A stretch of DNA of 56,657 nt from Clostridia bacterium (GCA_022793875.1 JAAWDR010000025.1:1-56657); one strand, 5' to 3'. Shown: positions 17,110 to 26,897, numbered from the stretch's first letter. Notes: generated by a model not told the origin, from the letters alone. Program-made: numbers and translations.

Positions 17110-17968
17110 ATGGAAAATATATTAGAAGTTAAAAATTTATGTAAAAATTATGATAAATTTAGTTTGAAAAATATTAATATAGAGCTACCTAAGGGAACTA
17201 TTATGGGATTAGTAGGAGAAAATGGAGCAGGGAAAAGTACAGCCATTAAAGCCATATTAAATCTAATAAACACAAGTGATGGCACAATAAAAATATTTGG
17301 AAAAGATATAAAAGAAAATGAAATTGAGATAAAAGAAGATATAGGAATTATTTTAGATGAAGGCTTTTTATCTGAAAACTTAACACCAAACGATATAAAT
17401 CTAATAATGAAAGAAATTTATAAAAATTGGGATGAAGAATTATATTTTAAATATATAAACAATTTTAAATTACCAAAAGATAAAATTTCAAAAGAATATT
17501 CAACTGGAATGAAAGTAAAACTAAAAATTGCAGTAGCACTTGCACATCATCCAAGACTTCTAATATTAGATGAACCAACTTCAGGATTAGACCCAATTGC
17601 AAGAAATGAGATGCTAGACATTTTTCAAGAATTTATACAAGATGAGGAACATGGGATATTTGTTTCTAGTCATATTACATCAGATTTAGAAAATATAGCT
17701 GATTACATAACTTTCATTAATAATGGAGAAATTGTACTTAGTAAAACAAGAGATGAGATACTTGATAAAATGCGGAATAGCAAAATGCACTACTGAAGAA
17801 TTTGAAAAAATAGATAAAAGAGATTATATAAGATTTAAGAAGAACAAATATGAATATGATGTTTTTGTAGAAGATAAGAAAGAATTTAAAGAAAAGTACA
17901 AAATAGAAGCAATTGATAAACCACGAATTGAAGACATAATGATAATGTATGTTAAGGGGGATAGATAG
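17110..17968 (+). CDS. ABC-2 type transporter ATPase, split by a +1 frameshift at a CGG codon
   Basis: The ATPase partner of the permease that follows. The intact N-terminal 221 codons contain Walker A GENGAGKST, signature YSTGMKVKLKIAVALAHH, Walker B LLILDEPTSGLD and the H-loop VSSHITSD. At 17773 the frame reads AAA ATG CGG AAT and stops nine codons further on. Omitting the C gives ATG GGA ATA GCA and continues for 65 codons through the usual YtrB/BcrA-type C-terminus (GIAKCTTEEFEKI ... PRIEDIMIMYVKG), 285 residues in all. Second frame-restoring CGG site in the window. Confidence 0.88.
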
Positions 17969-17969
17969 T

Positions 17970-18674
17970 ATGAAAATAGATATAGTTAAAAATCCAAAAA
18001 TGCAAGGATTAATAATAAAAGAAATATTACAATTAAAAAGCTACAAGAAAACATTGATTAGCCTAATATTAATATTTAGTCTTATGGCTATTATTCAATT
18101 TTTAGGTAGTGGAGTAGTAGGGCTATTTCAAATACTTCCTGTAATAATTACTATTGGTTTTGGGATATATAGTATTGCAAGTTTTAATTATGATGAAGTA
18201 GCAAAAGCAGATAGATATATTAGGACATTGCCAATAAGTAAAAAAGAAATTGTCCTATCAAAATATATTTTTATAATAAGTGCTATTATTATTGGTGCAT
18301 CAATTGGAATGATATTAACTAATATTCTTTCTTTAATTTTTGCAAATGGAGAAATATTTATGAATATAATAGAAGTTTTAGTAGTAACTTTAGGAGGAAT
18401 TTTAGGCATCAGTATAGTAGAAGCCATACAAATACCTTGCATATATAAATTTGGAGCAGAAAAAGCAAGAATGCAAATTTTTCTAATAATACTTGTATTA
18501 CTAATTGGATTAACTCTTATTATAGGAGGAATAATTTTTTGGTTAGAAAAATGGAATATAAATATATCTAATATTGAATGTCTTATTCCATTAATTCTTA
18601 TGACTTTAATAATTATTATTTATAATATATCTTATAAAATAGCATACAAAATCTATGAGAAAAAAGAGTTCTAA
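17970..18674 (+). CDS. ABC-2 type permease
   Basis: 234 residues from the ATG at 17970; the open frame extends 7 codons upstream, but the GGGGG purine tract before 17970 and the stop of the ATPase at 17968 favour this start. Six hydrophobic helices are visible (about 32-52, 55-72, 100-122, 130-150, 170-192, 203-222) with a polar YDEVAKADRYIRTLPISKKE segment between helices 2 and 3, typical of ABC-2 permeases paired with YtrA regulators. Probably exports a cell-envelope-active compound or lipid; substrate unknown. Confidence 0.82.
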   Translation: MKIDIVKNPKMQGLIIKEILQLKSYKKTLISLILIFSLMAIIQFLGSGVVGLFQILPVIITIGFGIYSIASFNYDEVAKADRYIRTLPISKKEIVLSKYIFIISAIIIGASIGMILTNILSLIFANGEIFMNIIEVLVVTLGGILGISIVEAIQIPCIYKFGAEKARMQIFLIILVLLIGLTLIIGGIIFWLEKWNINISNIECLIPLILMTLIIIIYNISYKIAYKIYEKKEF

Positions 18675-18711
18675 TTTGCAGTAGTATTATATTAGAAATA
18701 TAATAAAAATT

Positions 18712-18740
18712 TTGACATGCTTAACATAATGTGATATAAT
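18712..18740 (+). promoter_or_regulatory. Consensus sigma-A promoter
   Basis: TTGACA at 18712-18717 and TATAAT at 18735-18740 with exactly 17 nt between them, a perfect match. It drives the hypothetical gene that follows. Confidence 0.9.
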
Positions 18741-18893
18741 AACCAAGCAACTAAAAATAATTTTTCAGAAAGGTTAGGTAGACACTATGAAAAAGAAGAA
18801 CTTCAAAGAATCATTACTGATTTACAGGAAATTAAAAATGCTTTTGAGACAGGAGAGGATAAGTTTAAAAACTTAATACGGTTAGCATCATGT

Positions 18894-19307
18894 ATGGGAG
18901 ACTTAAGAAAGTATCCTAAATATTTTGAAAGAGCAGAAGGAATTTTAAACATGATCGATGAGTATATACTATATATTGAAGATGATTTCGTTTATGCTAT
19001 TGAAAAAACAATTGAAAATCTAACAGCAGATGTAGAAAGTATTGAAGAAGGAACGATATTTGGAACTATAAAAAGAGGATATAAAGATGTAAAAAATATT
19101 ATTTCTGAAGCAATTCCTGAAGAGGCAAAAAACAAGTGTGGCGAAGCTATTAATACTGCAAGTATCATTGGAGCTACAGTAAAGCAAGAGATGCCCAAAT
19201 GTATTGAGAAAGTAGAACAGATTAAAGGAACGCCGAAAAAGTTTGAGAGAAAAGTAAAATCAGCACTAAGGAATTGGCTGATGTCAGAAGATAGCGAAGA
19301 GAATTGA
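18894..19307 (+). CDS. Hypothetical helical protein; true N-terminus probably upstream
   Basis: 137 residues from the first ATG of the frame, no recognised domain, predicted all-helical and without a signal peptide. The same frame is open from about 18735 and upstream codons encode clearly protein-like sequence (HYEKEELQRIITDLQEIKNA, from about 18782), so the ATG at 18894 is probably internal. An ATG at 18787 with an AAAGG-type site is in the wrong frame; one extra A in the following A run (ATGAAAAAGAAG) would join it. The upstream part uses an in-frame CGG (18850), and GCG/CCG codons occur, suggesting acquired DNA. Function unknown. Confidence 0.6.
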   Translation: MGDLRKYPKYFERAEGILNMIDEYILYIEDDFVYAIEKTIENLTADVESIEEGTIFGTIKRGYKDVKNIISEAIPEEAKNKCGEAINTASIIGATVKQEMPKCIEKVEQIKGTPKKFERKVKSALRNWLMSEDSEEN

Positions 19308-19323
19308 GTTCTAAAAACCTTAT

Positions 19324-19353
19324 GGCAGGGATGAAGTTTATCCCTGCCTTTTA
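19324..19353 (+). terminator. Terminator
   Basis: GGCAGGGAT pairs with ATCCCTGCC around a short loop, followed by TTTT. Confidence 0.85.
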
Positions 19354-19431
19354 AAATATTCAGACTAGTTGAAAGATAAAATAAAAATGTGTATAATTAT
19401 TTATATAAATGCTTTTAATAGGAGGAGTTAA

Positions 19432-20157
19432 ATGAATAAAATTATAATAGTAACAGGAGCATCAAGAGGGATAGGAAGAGAAATAGCAAAAGAATTAGCA
19501 AAAAAAGGACATACAATAATAGCAAATTATAATAAATCAGAAGAAAAAATACTAGAATTAAAAAAAGAATTAGAAGAGAACAAAATAAACATAGACATAT
19601 TTAAAGCAGATGTATCTACAAGAAGAGAAGCTCAAAAGCTTGTAGAATATACAATAAATAAGTATGGAAAAATAGATATACTAATAAATAATGCTGGAAT
19701 ATCGCAATTTAAAGAATTTACTCAAATAACTGATGAGGATTGGGAAAAGATGATAAAAACAAATTTAAATTCAGTATTCTATATGTCACAAGAAGCATGT
19801 AAAAACATGATACACAACAAAAAAGGATGTATTATAAATATTTCATCAATATGGGGAATAATAGGAGCATCTTGTGAAGTACATTATAGTGTAAGTAAAG
19901 CTGGAATAGATGCAATGACAAAATCACTAGCTAAAGAATTAGGACCATCTAATATAAGGGTAAACTCAATAGCTCCAGGAATTATAAATACAGAAATGAA
20001 TAAAAGATTAAGTCAAGAAGAAATTCAAAACATAAAAAATGAAATTCCACTAGAAAAGATAGGAAATTCAATAGATATAGAGAGATGTATTGAATGGTTA
20101 ATTGAAGATGAATATACAACAGGACAAATAATATCAATTAATGGTGGATGGGCATAA
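19432..20157 (+). CDS. SDR-family reductase, FabG / EF-P 5-aminopentanone reductase-like
   Basis: 241 residues of a classical short-chain dehydrogenase/reductase. The NAD(P) motif is TGASRGIG (8-15), then NNAG (near 87), the catalytic Ser in INISSIWG and the YSVSK tyrosine-lysine pair. The stretch SSIWGIIGASCEVHYS closely recalls the YmfI-type reductase that reduces the 5-aminopentanone modification on elongation factor P; FabG ketoacyl-ACP reductase is the alternative. The AGGAGG site supports the start. Monocistronic. Confidence 0.85.
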   Translation: MNKIIIVTGASRGIGREIAKELAKKGHTIIANYNKSEEKILELKKELEENKINIDIFKADVSTRREAQKLVEYTINKYGKIDILINNAGISQFKEFTQITDEDWEKMIKTNLNSVFYMSQEACKNMIHNKKGCIINISSIWGIIGASCEVHYSVSKAGIDAMTKSLAKELGPSNIRVNSIAPGIINTEMNKRLSQEEIQNIKNEIPLEKIGNSIDIERCIEWLIEDEYTTGQIISINGGWA

Positions 20158-20180
20158 AAATTATAATAGTAAATTAAAAA

Positions 20181-20263
20181 AGTTGATATATTAATATTTC
20201 TTGTTCGAAACATAGCTAGGGTCTACCTAAAGGTCTCGAACAAGAAATATTAATACATCAACT
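20181..20263. repeat. Long near-perfect inverted repeat
   Basis: Two 28-nt arms (20181-20208 and 20236-20263) pair with one mismatch around a 27-nt loop. The arms end in TTCTTGTTCGA and TCGAACAAGAA. It lies between the convergent SDR and carbohydrate-binding genes. It may act as a bidirectional terminator despite weak T tracts, or be a remnant of a small mobile element. Confidence 0.8.
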
Positions 20264-20299
20264 TTTAATATAAAATTATGAATTATAATGAATTTTCAC

Positions 20300-20773
20300 T
20301 TAATTTTCACTTAATTTTCTTCTATAATTTCCAGAAATTATTTTTGGGAAATAAGTTATTATTTTATATACTGCTAAACGAATTTTTTTACTCCATAAAT
20401 AAGATTTTCTTAGTTTTCTAGCACTACCCAATGATACAGGTTCATCTTCTAAAACTAACAATTCATTTTGTCTTTTTTCTATTTCAAAAGTATAATTTTT
20501 ACAATCATTATTATCCCATTCATTATTACCATTTCTAAAGCAAAAATTGAAAGAATCGCCTTCTCCTAAAAAAATTTCAGCTTGAAAACCAAGTTCTGTT
20601 TTTTCCATTTCTACTTCGCTTACATTATCCCAATTAAGTCCAAACCCATAATGAATAAAAACCTTTTCAAAGTTTTCTTGAAAAAATTTTCCTGTATATG
20701 ATATTTTAACATTACTATTTTCTACTAATTTATCTGTATTAAAAAATATATTTTTAACTAATTCCATTGACAT
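20300..20773 (-). CDS. Carbohydrate-binding-module (CBM25/X25-like) protein
   Basis: 157 residues. A beta-sandwich starch-binding-type module covers roughly residues 20-105, with the family's aromatic and Asn-rich signature: YGFGLNWDNVSEVEM, then FNFCFRNGNNEWDNN and NYTFEI. There is no signal peptide, so it probably binds an internal glucan such as glycogen. The C-terminal ~35 residues are basic and hydrophobic (KSYLWSKKIRLAVYKIITYF) and may associate with the membrane. The start has a GGGAG site. Confidence 0.8.
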   Translation of the reverse strand: MSMELVKNIFFNTDKLVENSNVKISYTGKFFQENFEKVFIHYGFGLNWDNVSEVEMEKTELGFQAEIFLGEGDSFNFCFRNGNNEWDNNDCKNYTFEIEKRQNELLVLEDEPVSLGSARKLRKSYLWSKKIRLAVYKIITYFPKIISGNYRRKLSEN

Positions 20774-20989
20774 TATCTCCCTTTTTATCTTTTGCTACAA
20801 ACATTATAATATTAAATTTAATAATGTTCAAGTGTTTTTTGTAAAAAATTTAGAAATTTTGTATTTTTTAAGGTTATTTTATAAAATGCTTGAAAAAATA
20901 AAATGCATATTATAAAATGATGACGTTAATAAAACAAAAAGAAAAGTAATAAATAACACTTAAGAAAAATAAAATAAAAAGGAAAAAAG

Positions 20990-22444
20990 ATGGAAAGAAG
21001 TGATAGTATGAAAAAGTATGATGCAATTGTTGTAGGGATGGGACCAAGTTCAATATTTTTAGCCTATGAATTAGTAAAACAGGGAAAAGGAAAAAATGTA
21101 TTACTAATAGAAGAAGGAAAAAGAGTAGAAAAAAGAAATTGTCCAATTGAGAAAACAGGAAAATGTATAAAATGCAAACCATTTTGTAATATAACTAGTG
21201 GATTTTCAGGAGCAGGAGCATTTTCAGATGGAAAATTATCACTATATAATAAAGAAGATGATGATATATATGTAGGAGGAGTTTTACAAGAATATATAGG
21301 AGTAGAAGAAACAAAGAAATTAATAGATTATACAGATAGTATATATCTAGAATTTGGTGCAGATAAAAAGTTAGAAGGAACAGAATATAAAGAAGAAGTA
21401 TCTAAAATGTATAAAAAATCAAAAAAAGAAGGTATTAATTTAATAAGTATACCTATTAGACACTTAGGAACAGAAAAAAGTCATGAATTGTATGGAAAAA
21501 TAGAAAGATATATTGAAGAGAATGGGATAAATTTATTATTTGAAACAGTAGTAGAAGATTTAATAATAGAAGAAGGAAAAATCAAAGGTGTTAAAGTAAA
21601 ACCATCTAAAGATATAGACAAAGAGGTAAAATTAGAAGAAATATATTCAGATAATGTTGTTATTGCAGTAGGAAGAAAAGGTGCAAATTGGTTAACAAAT
21701 ATGTGTGATAAACATCACATAGCTACAAAAAGTGGTACAGTTGACATTGGAGTAAGATATGAGTTACCAGATTCAGTAATGGAAAAAGTAAATAAATACA
21801 TGTATGAAGGAAAATTTATAGGAAGACCAGAACCATTTAGAGATAAAGTTAGAACATTTTGTCAAAATCCTAGTGGATTTGTATCAACAGAAGTATATGA
21901 TGAAAATATAACATTAGTTAATGGACATTCATATAAAGACAGAAAAAGTACAAATACTAATTTAGCCATATTAGTATCACATAATTTTACATATCCATTT
22001 AATAAACCAATTGATTATGGAAGAAATGTAGCTAAAAACTTAAATGAGTTAGGAAATGGAAATATAGTAGTTCAAAGATTAGGTGATATTTACAGAGGAA
22101 AAAGGACATGGGAAGAAGAGTTAAAGAAAAATTCAGTAGTACCAACACTTGCAGCAGCAGTCCCAGGAGATATAACATTTGCTTTAGGATATAGAACAAT
22201 GACAGATATATTGCAATTTATTAGGGCAATGGATAAAGTTGTAGAAGGCTTTGCAAATCCAGATAATTTATTATATGGACCAGAAATTAAATTTTATAGT
22301 AACAAAATAGATATAGACAATAACTTCGAAACAAGTATTAAAGGTTTATATTCAATAGGTGATGGTGGAGGAATGACAAGAGGTCTAATGATGGCATCTT
22401 GTTCAGGAGTTCAAATGGCTAGAATTTTAAAACAAAAAATATAG
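20990..22444 (+). CDS. FAD-dependent oxidoreductase (COG2509-like)
   Basis: 484 residues. The N-terminal dinucleotide-binding motif is VVGMGPSSIFLAYEL, followed by LIEEGK. A cysteine cluster CPIEKTGKCIKCKPFCN (about 50-66) could bind an Fe-S centre or flavin. Conserved FAD contacts recur (GFSGAGAFSDGKL, VIAVGRKGANW, and the C-terminal YSIGDGGGMTRGLMMASCSG). These are features of the uncharacterised FAD-dependent dehydrogenase family of anaerobes; substrate unknown. An alternative start six codons later (21008) is possible; AAAAGG before 20990 favours the first ATG. Confidence 0.88.
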   Translation: MERSDSMKKYDAIVVGMGPSSIFLAYELVKQGKGKNVLLIEEGKRVEKRNCPIEKTGKCIKCKPFCNITSGFSGAGAFSDGKLSLYNKEDDDIYVGGVLQEYIGVEETKKLIDYTDSIYLEFGADKKLEGTEYKEEVSKMYKKSKKEGINLISIPIRHLGTEKSHELYGKIERYIEENGINLLFETVVEDLIIEEGKIKGVKVKPSKDIDKEVKLEEIYSDNVVIAVGRKGANWLTNMCDKHHIATKSGTVDIGVRYELPDSVMEKVNKYMYEGKFIGRPEPFRDKVRTFCQNPSGFVSTEVYDENITLVNGHSYKDRKSTNTNLAILVSHNFTYPFNKPIDYGRNVAKNLNELGNGNIVVQRLGDIYRGKRTWEEELKKNSVVPTLAAAVPGDITFALGYRTMTDILQFIRAMDKVVEGFANPDNLLYGPEIKFYSNKIDIDNNFETSIKGLYSIGDGGGMTRGLMMASCSGVQMARILKQKI

Positions 22445-22455
22445 TAAATTAAATA

Positions 22456-22489
22456 AAAAAATTGATATATTAACATATCAATTTTTTTT
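22456..22489 (+). terminator. Terminator after the FAD oxidoreductase
   Basis: AAATTGATAT pairs with ATATCAATTT around a short loop and is followed by a T run. Confidence 0.8.
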
Positions 22490-22617
22490 ATATTTCTTAC
22501 ATATATATTAATTTTTTAATATATTTAATAGCTATTTTATTCCAGAAAAAACATATTGTAAAAAAGAAAATAATATGATACTATTAAATTAATGATATAA
22601 AAAGGGAGAATGATATA

Positions 22618-24507
22618 ATGGAAAAAAGTAATTTAAAATGGGATGAACTAGAAAATAAAATAATAGAAACATCAAATGAAAAAGAAAATGTAGAAGAAGT
22701 CAAAAATATACAGGAAAAGAAAGAAGTAGAAAAAAACAAAAAGGAAGAAAAGCCTAAAAACAAAAAAAATATTATTCTACCAATCATAATAGTATCTATT
22801 ATATTTATAATAGCACTTATATTTTCAACAATCTTTGCAATTATAAATATAAACAACAATAATATAGTAAGTGGAATGAAAATTGAAGGAATAGACGTTT
22901 CTGGTTTATCTAGAGATGAAGCAAAATCTAAAATTGAATTAGTATATAATGAGAAAATTGAAAAAGATATAACATTAAAATATAAAGAATATGATGCAAC
23001 AATAAATCCAAAACTAGTAGAAGCAAATTATGACATAGAAAAAGCAGTAGAAGAAGCAATATCAGTAGGAAAAAATAATAATATTATTGTAAATAATTAT
23101 AATATTTTATTAGCTCTTATGGGAAAAAAAGATATAAATGTAAATATGGCAATAAATGAAGAAATAGCTAAAAAGACAATTGAAGATATAGGAGCAAATA
23201 TACCAGAAGCAGTAGTAGAACCAGATTATTATATAGAAAATGACAAGTTAATTATTACAAAAGGAAAAGAAGGATTAAAAATTAATACAGAAGATTTAAT
23301 AGAAAAAATCAAAAGAAATTTTGAAGAACCTTTTTTTAATGAAGAATATATAGAAATACCAGTAATTAATAAAATACCAGAAAAAATAGATATAGATAAA
23401 ATACATGAAGAAGTTTATAAAGAAGTACAAGATGCATATTATACAAAAGACCCATTTACAATACATCCAGAAGTTGAAGGAATAGACTTTAATCTAGAAG
23501 AAGCGAAAAAGTTATTAGAAGAAGATAAAGAACAATATGAAATAACATTAACAATTACTAAACCAAAAGTTACAACATCACAAATAGGATCAGAAGCATT
23601 TCCAGATTTAGTAGGAACATGTACAACAAGATATGATGCAAGTAAAAAAGATAGAAGTACAAACTTAATAATAGCATGCCAAAAAATCAATGATAAAGTT
23701 ATAATGCCAGGAGAAACATTTTCATATAATAAGGCATTAGGTGAAAGGACACCAGCAGCAGGATATAAAAATGCAGCTGTATATGAAAATGGTAAAGTAG
23801 TAGATGGAATAGGTGGAGGAATATGCCAAATATCATCAACATTATATAATGCAGTTTTAAAAGCTAATTTAGGAATTGTAGAAAGAAGAAACCATCAATT
23901 TGTAACATCATATATACCAGCAGGCCAAGATGCAACAGTTGTTTATGGAATGACAGATTTTAGATTCAAAAATACAAGAAAATATGCAGTAAAAATAAAA
24001 GCTAGTTGTTCTAATGGAATTGCAACAGTTTCTATATATGGAATCAAAGAAGAAAATGAATATTCAATTTCATTTGATACAAGAACTATTTCAACTATAC
24101 CATATACTATAAAATATGAAGAAAATAAAAATTTAGCAGCAGGAACAGAAAAAGTTAGTCAAGTTGGAGCAAATGGAGTTATTACAGAAACATATTTAGT
24201 TAAGAGTTTAAATGGAAAAATTGTTTCTAGAACACTTCTTTCAAAAGATACTTATAATGCTATGCAAAGAATTATAGTAAGAGGAACAAAAGGGGCATCA
24301 ACAAATAATAATACAAATTCAGGTAATAATAATAATAATAATTCAAATAATAATACAGAAAATAATAAACCTGAAGAGAAACCAGAAGAAAAGCCAGAGG
24401 AAAATAAACCACCAGTAGAAGAAAAACCAACAGAAAATCCTGATATAGTAGATAATAGCCAAAGTTCTAATAATAGTGATATTTCTGAAAGTACACAAGA
24501 AATATAA
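22618..24507 (+). CDS. Membrane-anchored VanW-family protein
   Basis: 629 residues. A charged cytoplasmic tail (1-55, rich in Lys/Glu) precedes one transmembrane helix (about 58-82). Extracellularly there are two peptidoglycan-binding-4/YoaR-like modules (about 90-310), a VanW domain (about 325-455; MPGETFSYNKALGERTPAAG and GGGICQISSTLYN are diagnostic), a G5-like segment and a low-complexity Asn/Pro/Glu tail with KPEEKPEEKPEE repeats. VanW proteins are cell-wall-associated and their biochemical role is unclear. The start has an AAAGGGAG site. Confidence 0.9.
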   Translation: MEKSNLKWDELENKIIETSNEKENVEEVKNIQEKKEVEKNKKEEKPKNKKNIILPIIIVSIIFIIALIFSTIFAIININNNNIVSGMKIEGIDVSGLSRDEAKSKIELVYNEKIEKDITLKYKEYDATINPKLVEANYDIEKAVEEAISVGKNNNIIVNNYNILLALMGKKDINVNMAINEEIAKKTIEDIGANIPEAVVEPDYYIENDKLIITKGKEGLKINTEDLIEKIKRNFEEPFFNEEYIEIPVINKIPEKIDIDKIHEEVYKEVQDAYYTKDPFTIHPEVEGIDFNLEEAKKLLEEDKEQYEITLTITKPKVTTSQIGSEAFPDLVGTCTTRYDASKKDRSTNLIIACQKINDKVIMPGETFSYNKALGERTPAAGYKNAAVYENGKVVDGIGGGICQISSTLYNAVLKANLGIVERRNHQFVTSYIPAGQDATVVYGMTDFRFKNTRKYAVKIKASCSNGIATVSIYGIKEENEYSISFDTRTISTIPYTIKYEENKNLAAGTEKVSQVGANGVITETYLVKSLNGKIVSRTLLSKDTYNAMQRIIVRGTKGASTNNNTNSGNNNNNNSNNNTENNKPEEKPEEKPEENKPPVEEKPTENPDIVDNSQSSNNSDISESTQEI

Positions 24508-24521
24508 AATAAAAACAATAA

Positions 24522-24560
24522 AAAAACCTTAAAATATATTATGAATATTTTAAGGTTTTT
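24522..24560 (+). terminator. Terminator after VanW gene
   Basis: AAAAACCTTAAAATAT pairs with ATATTTTAAGGTTTTT. Its T run abuts the island boundary repeat at 24561. Confidence 0.9.
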
Positions 24561-24603
24561 TGGTGCATCATCTCGGTTTCAAACCGAGGACCTTCAGATT
24601 AAG
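24561..24603. repeat. Left attachment-site repeat: copy of tRNA-Lys 3' end
   Basis: These 43 bp repeat the 3' half of the tRNA-Lys(CTT) gene (33493-33535) in the same orientation with one mismatch (position 24581, a versus g). After 24603 the similarity ends. A truncated tRNA copy like this is what integration into a tRNA 3' end leaves behind. A small palindrome (TTAAGATG/CATCTTAA) follows at 24600-24620. Confidence 0.88.
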
Positions 24604-24789
24604 ATGCACCACATCTTAAGTTTAGCAAAATATGTAAAAGGCTTATTTTAATTAGTACATCGCTATTCTTAAGAAAAATCAATAAATTTAATGAAGTAAT
24701 TCAAATGTTACAATTTTTTATAGTTTTATTTTTAGGAGCTTTTTTAGCTTCTTTTTATATACCTGCATTTTAGCAGCAGCAAAATCAAA

Positions 24790-25215
24790 ATGGAAAAAGA
24801 AGTAATAATTAAGGCTGATAAATTACAACATACATATATTGTAAATTGTAAAAATCTGTATTCTACTGGTGAATATCTAAAAGTAAAAATTAAAGATATA
24901 AATATACAAAAAAATATATTTAATTTAAGTGGAAAAGACTTCTTAGAAAACCCATTTAAAAACATACGAAAGTATATAACAGAAAATGGGGAATACATAG
25001 GTAAAGTAATTGCGTTTCCAAAGCAAAATAGTGGTATTATAGTTCAACTTGATAACACAAATGTAACTTGTTTAGTAAAAATTCCAGCAAAATTTAATAG
25101 TTATCCTCATTTTTTAGATAATGTGTTAATAAAAATAACAGAAATAAATGAAAATAAGAAATTCATTTATGGTTATTTAATAAGAATATTAAAAAATGGG
25201 CCATTTTATAATTGA
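24790..25215 (+). CDS. Hypothetical protein, S1/OB-fold-like
   Basis: 141 residues. The C-terminal two-thirds (about 72-138: GEYIGKVIAFPKQNSGIIVQ ... VLIKITEINENKKFIYGYL) has the alternation of beta strands and glycine turns expected of an S1/OB-fold RNA-binding module, but this is an inference from pattern. There is no strong ribosome site at the first ATG. The frame is open for 15 codons upstream without another ATG, and a separate 22-codon hydrophobic frame ends at 24772, so the N-terminus may be damaged. Confidence 0.55.
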   Translation: MEKEVIIKADKLQHTYIVNCKNLYSTGEYLKVKIKDINIQKNIFNLSGKDFLENPFKNIRKYITENGEYIGKVIAFPKQNSGIIVQLDNTNVTCLVKIPAKFNSYPHFLDNVLIKITEINENKKFIYGYLIRILKNGPFYN

Positions 25216-25446
25216 TAAATTAAAAGTAATAACTTTTTTTACAAAAGATAATTTACTTTACCATATTATTGTTGCTGAAGAAGATAATAAAAAAGGAATT
25301 ATAAAATTAGTAAATTCCTATCCTCTACACTCCCTACTGCTGATAAATTTATTTTAGCTTTTCCTGATAGGGAAGAGCTAATAAATATTGAGTGTCAAAT
25401 TCCTTTTTTATATTGTATTTATCCAGGATTAAGAAGTTATAAATGA
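25196..25446 (+). pseudogene. Small frameshifted hypothetical protein
   Basis: Overlapping the end of the previous gene, an ATG at 25196 opens about 45 plausible codons (EEDNKKGIIKLVNSYP), then the frame is lost near 25325. The next frame continues with similar composition (FILAFPDREELINIECQIPF) to a stop at 25444-25446. A one-base loss (a -1 type shift) would reconcile them into about 83 residues. No recognised family. Confidence 0.5.
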
Positions 25447-25740
25447 ATAAAGAGTAGGTCAATTCCTACTCTTCAAATTTATTCTAGTATATATCTTTTT
25501 GATTTAAATCATTCTAATATTTTTCTAATAATCTAAATATATTTGAACTTTTACTTATTTAAAATTCCTAGTTTTCAATCTTATATTTATTTAAAATTTC
25601 ATTCATAAAGTCATATTCTTTATTTTTTGAATTACTACAAAAAGTTCTATCCTTAGCATTTTTTATTTAACATATTCACTTCTTTATATACGATTTACGC
25701 TTGTTTTTATATAATTAAAAGTCATACAAATATCAAAATG

Positions 25741-25766
25741 TAAAATTTTGTAAAAGATTTCAAAAA
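25741..25766. repeat. 26-bp direct repeat flanking the IS element, left copy
   Basis: Identical to 26898-26923; the sequence begins TAAAATTTTGTAAAAGATTT. Each copy lies three bases outside the inverted repeat of the IS481-type element. Confidence 0.8.
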
Positions 25767-25769
25767 TAT

Positions 25770-26894
25770 AGGTTTACAATAGATATGTCACACCCAAAAT
25801 AAGAAAAAATATTGAAGGAAGTACCAAAAAAATGATAGAATGATTTTAACCACAAAATCTAAATATCAGGAGGTACTTCCATGGGTAATAGTATAACACA
25901 AAAATTAAAATATAAACAGAGTGTAGTAAAATTTTCTTTAAAATATGGAGTAACAAAAGCAGCAATAAAATTTGAAGAAAATAGAAGAACAATATATAGA
26001 TGGAGAGAAAAATATGATGGGACATTAGAAAGCTTGAAAGATAAGTCAAGAAGACCACATAGTAATCCAAGAGCACATACAGAAGAAGAAATAAAGTTAA
26101 TAAGAAATTATAAAAACAACAATAAAAAAACAGGATTAGTAGTATTATGGGTAAAATTGAAAAAAGCAGGATATACGAGAAGTGTAACAAGTTTATATAG
26201 AACAATGATAAAAATGGGAATATATAATAAAGTACCAAGTAAGAAAAAAGAATGGTGGATATTATCCAGAAATGACTCATCCAGGAGAAAAAGTACAGAT
26301 AGATGTAAAATATGTACCAAAGAAATGTTTAAGTAAAGAAATACAAGAAATGGGAGAAAGATTTTATCAATATACAGCAATAGATGAATACACAAGAATA
26401 AGATACTTATGGTTCACAAATGCACATGATACATATGCATCAACAGAATTTATAGAGAGATTAGTAAAGGTATTTCCATTTAAAATAGAGAAAGTACAGA
26501 CAGATAATGGATTCGAATTTACGAATAGACTAAGTTGGAATGCATTTGTAAAAGACAAAAAAACGATGTTTGAAGAGAAATTAGAAGAATTAGGAATAGA
26601 ACATAAATGTATAAAGCCACATACACCAAAGCAAAACGGAAAAGTAGAAAGAAGTCATAGAAAGGATCAAGAAAGATTTTATTATGATAAAGTATTTTAT
26701 AGTTTAGAAGATTTAAGAAATAGAGCAAAGTATTGGATAAAAGAGTATAATAATTTTCCGATGAGACCACTAGGATGGCTAAGTCCAAAGGAAAAATTAG
26801 AAGAATATATGTGTAAAGTAAAATAGCAGTCATTAAAATAGGTACTCGAAACAGTATAAATATCAATTTAGTGTGACATATGTTTGACAAACCT
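25770..26894 (+). mobile_element. IS481-type insertion sequence
   Basis: An element of about 1.1 kb with imperfect 24-bp terminal inverted repeats (19/24 matches). The left end at 25770-25793 starts AGGTTT and ends ATATGTCACAC; the right end at 26871-26894 is its reverse complement. It encodes one transposase of the IS481 type split between two frames. Identical 26-bp direct repeats flank it, which is much longer than normal target duplications for this family. Confidence 0.8.
25881..26826 (+). CDS. IS481-type transposase, two overlapping frames (+1)
   Basis: Frame 1 (25881-26336) carries the N-terminal helix-turn-helix pair (YGVTKAAIKFEENRRTIYRW and SVTSLYRTM). Frame 2 (from before 26272 to 26826) carries the DDE catalytic domain: Asp in VQIDVKYVPK, Asp in VQTDNGFEF and Glu in KQNGKVERSHR. 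Family members normally have a single frame of about 315 residues. Dropping one base near the A6 run at about 26244-26249 or shortly after gives 314 residues. Whether this is slippage on the A run or inactivation cannot be told. The start has an AGGAGG site. Confidence 0.82.
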
Positions 26895-26897
26895 ACA

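Noticed and set aside
24561..24620. Second functional tRNA-Lys gene
   Set aside because: Only the 3' 43 nt are present; the anticodon arm is cut and the 5' half is missing.
26244..26336. Programmed -1 frameshift in the IS element of the usual A6G type
   Set aside because: The second frame is +1, not -1, relative to the first, and the codon phasing of the A run does not fit an A-AAA-AAG slip site.
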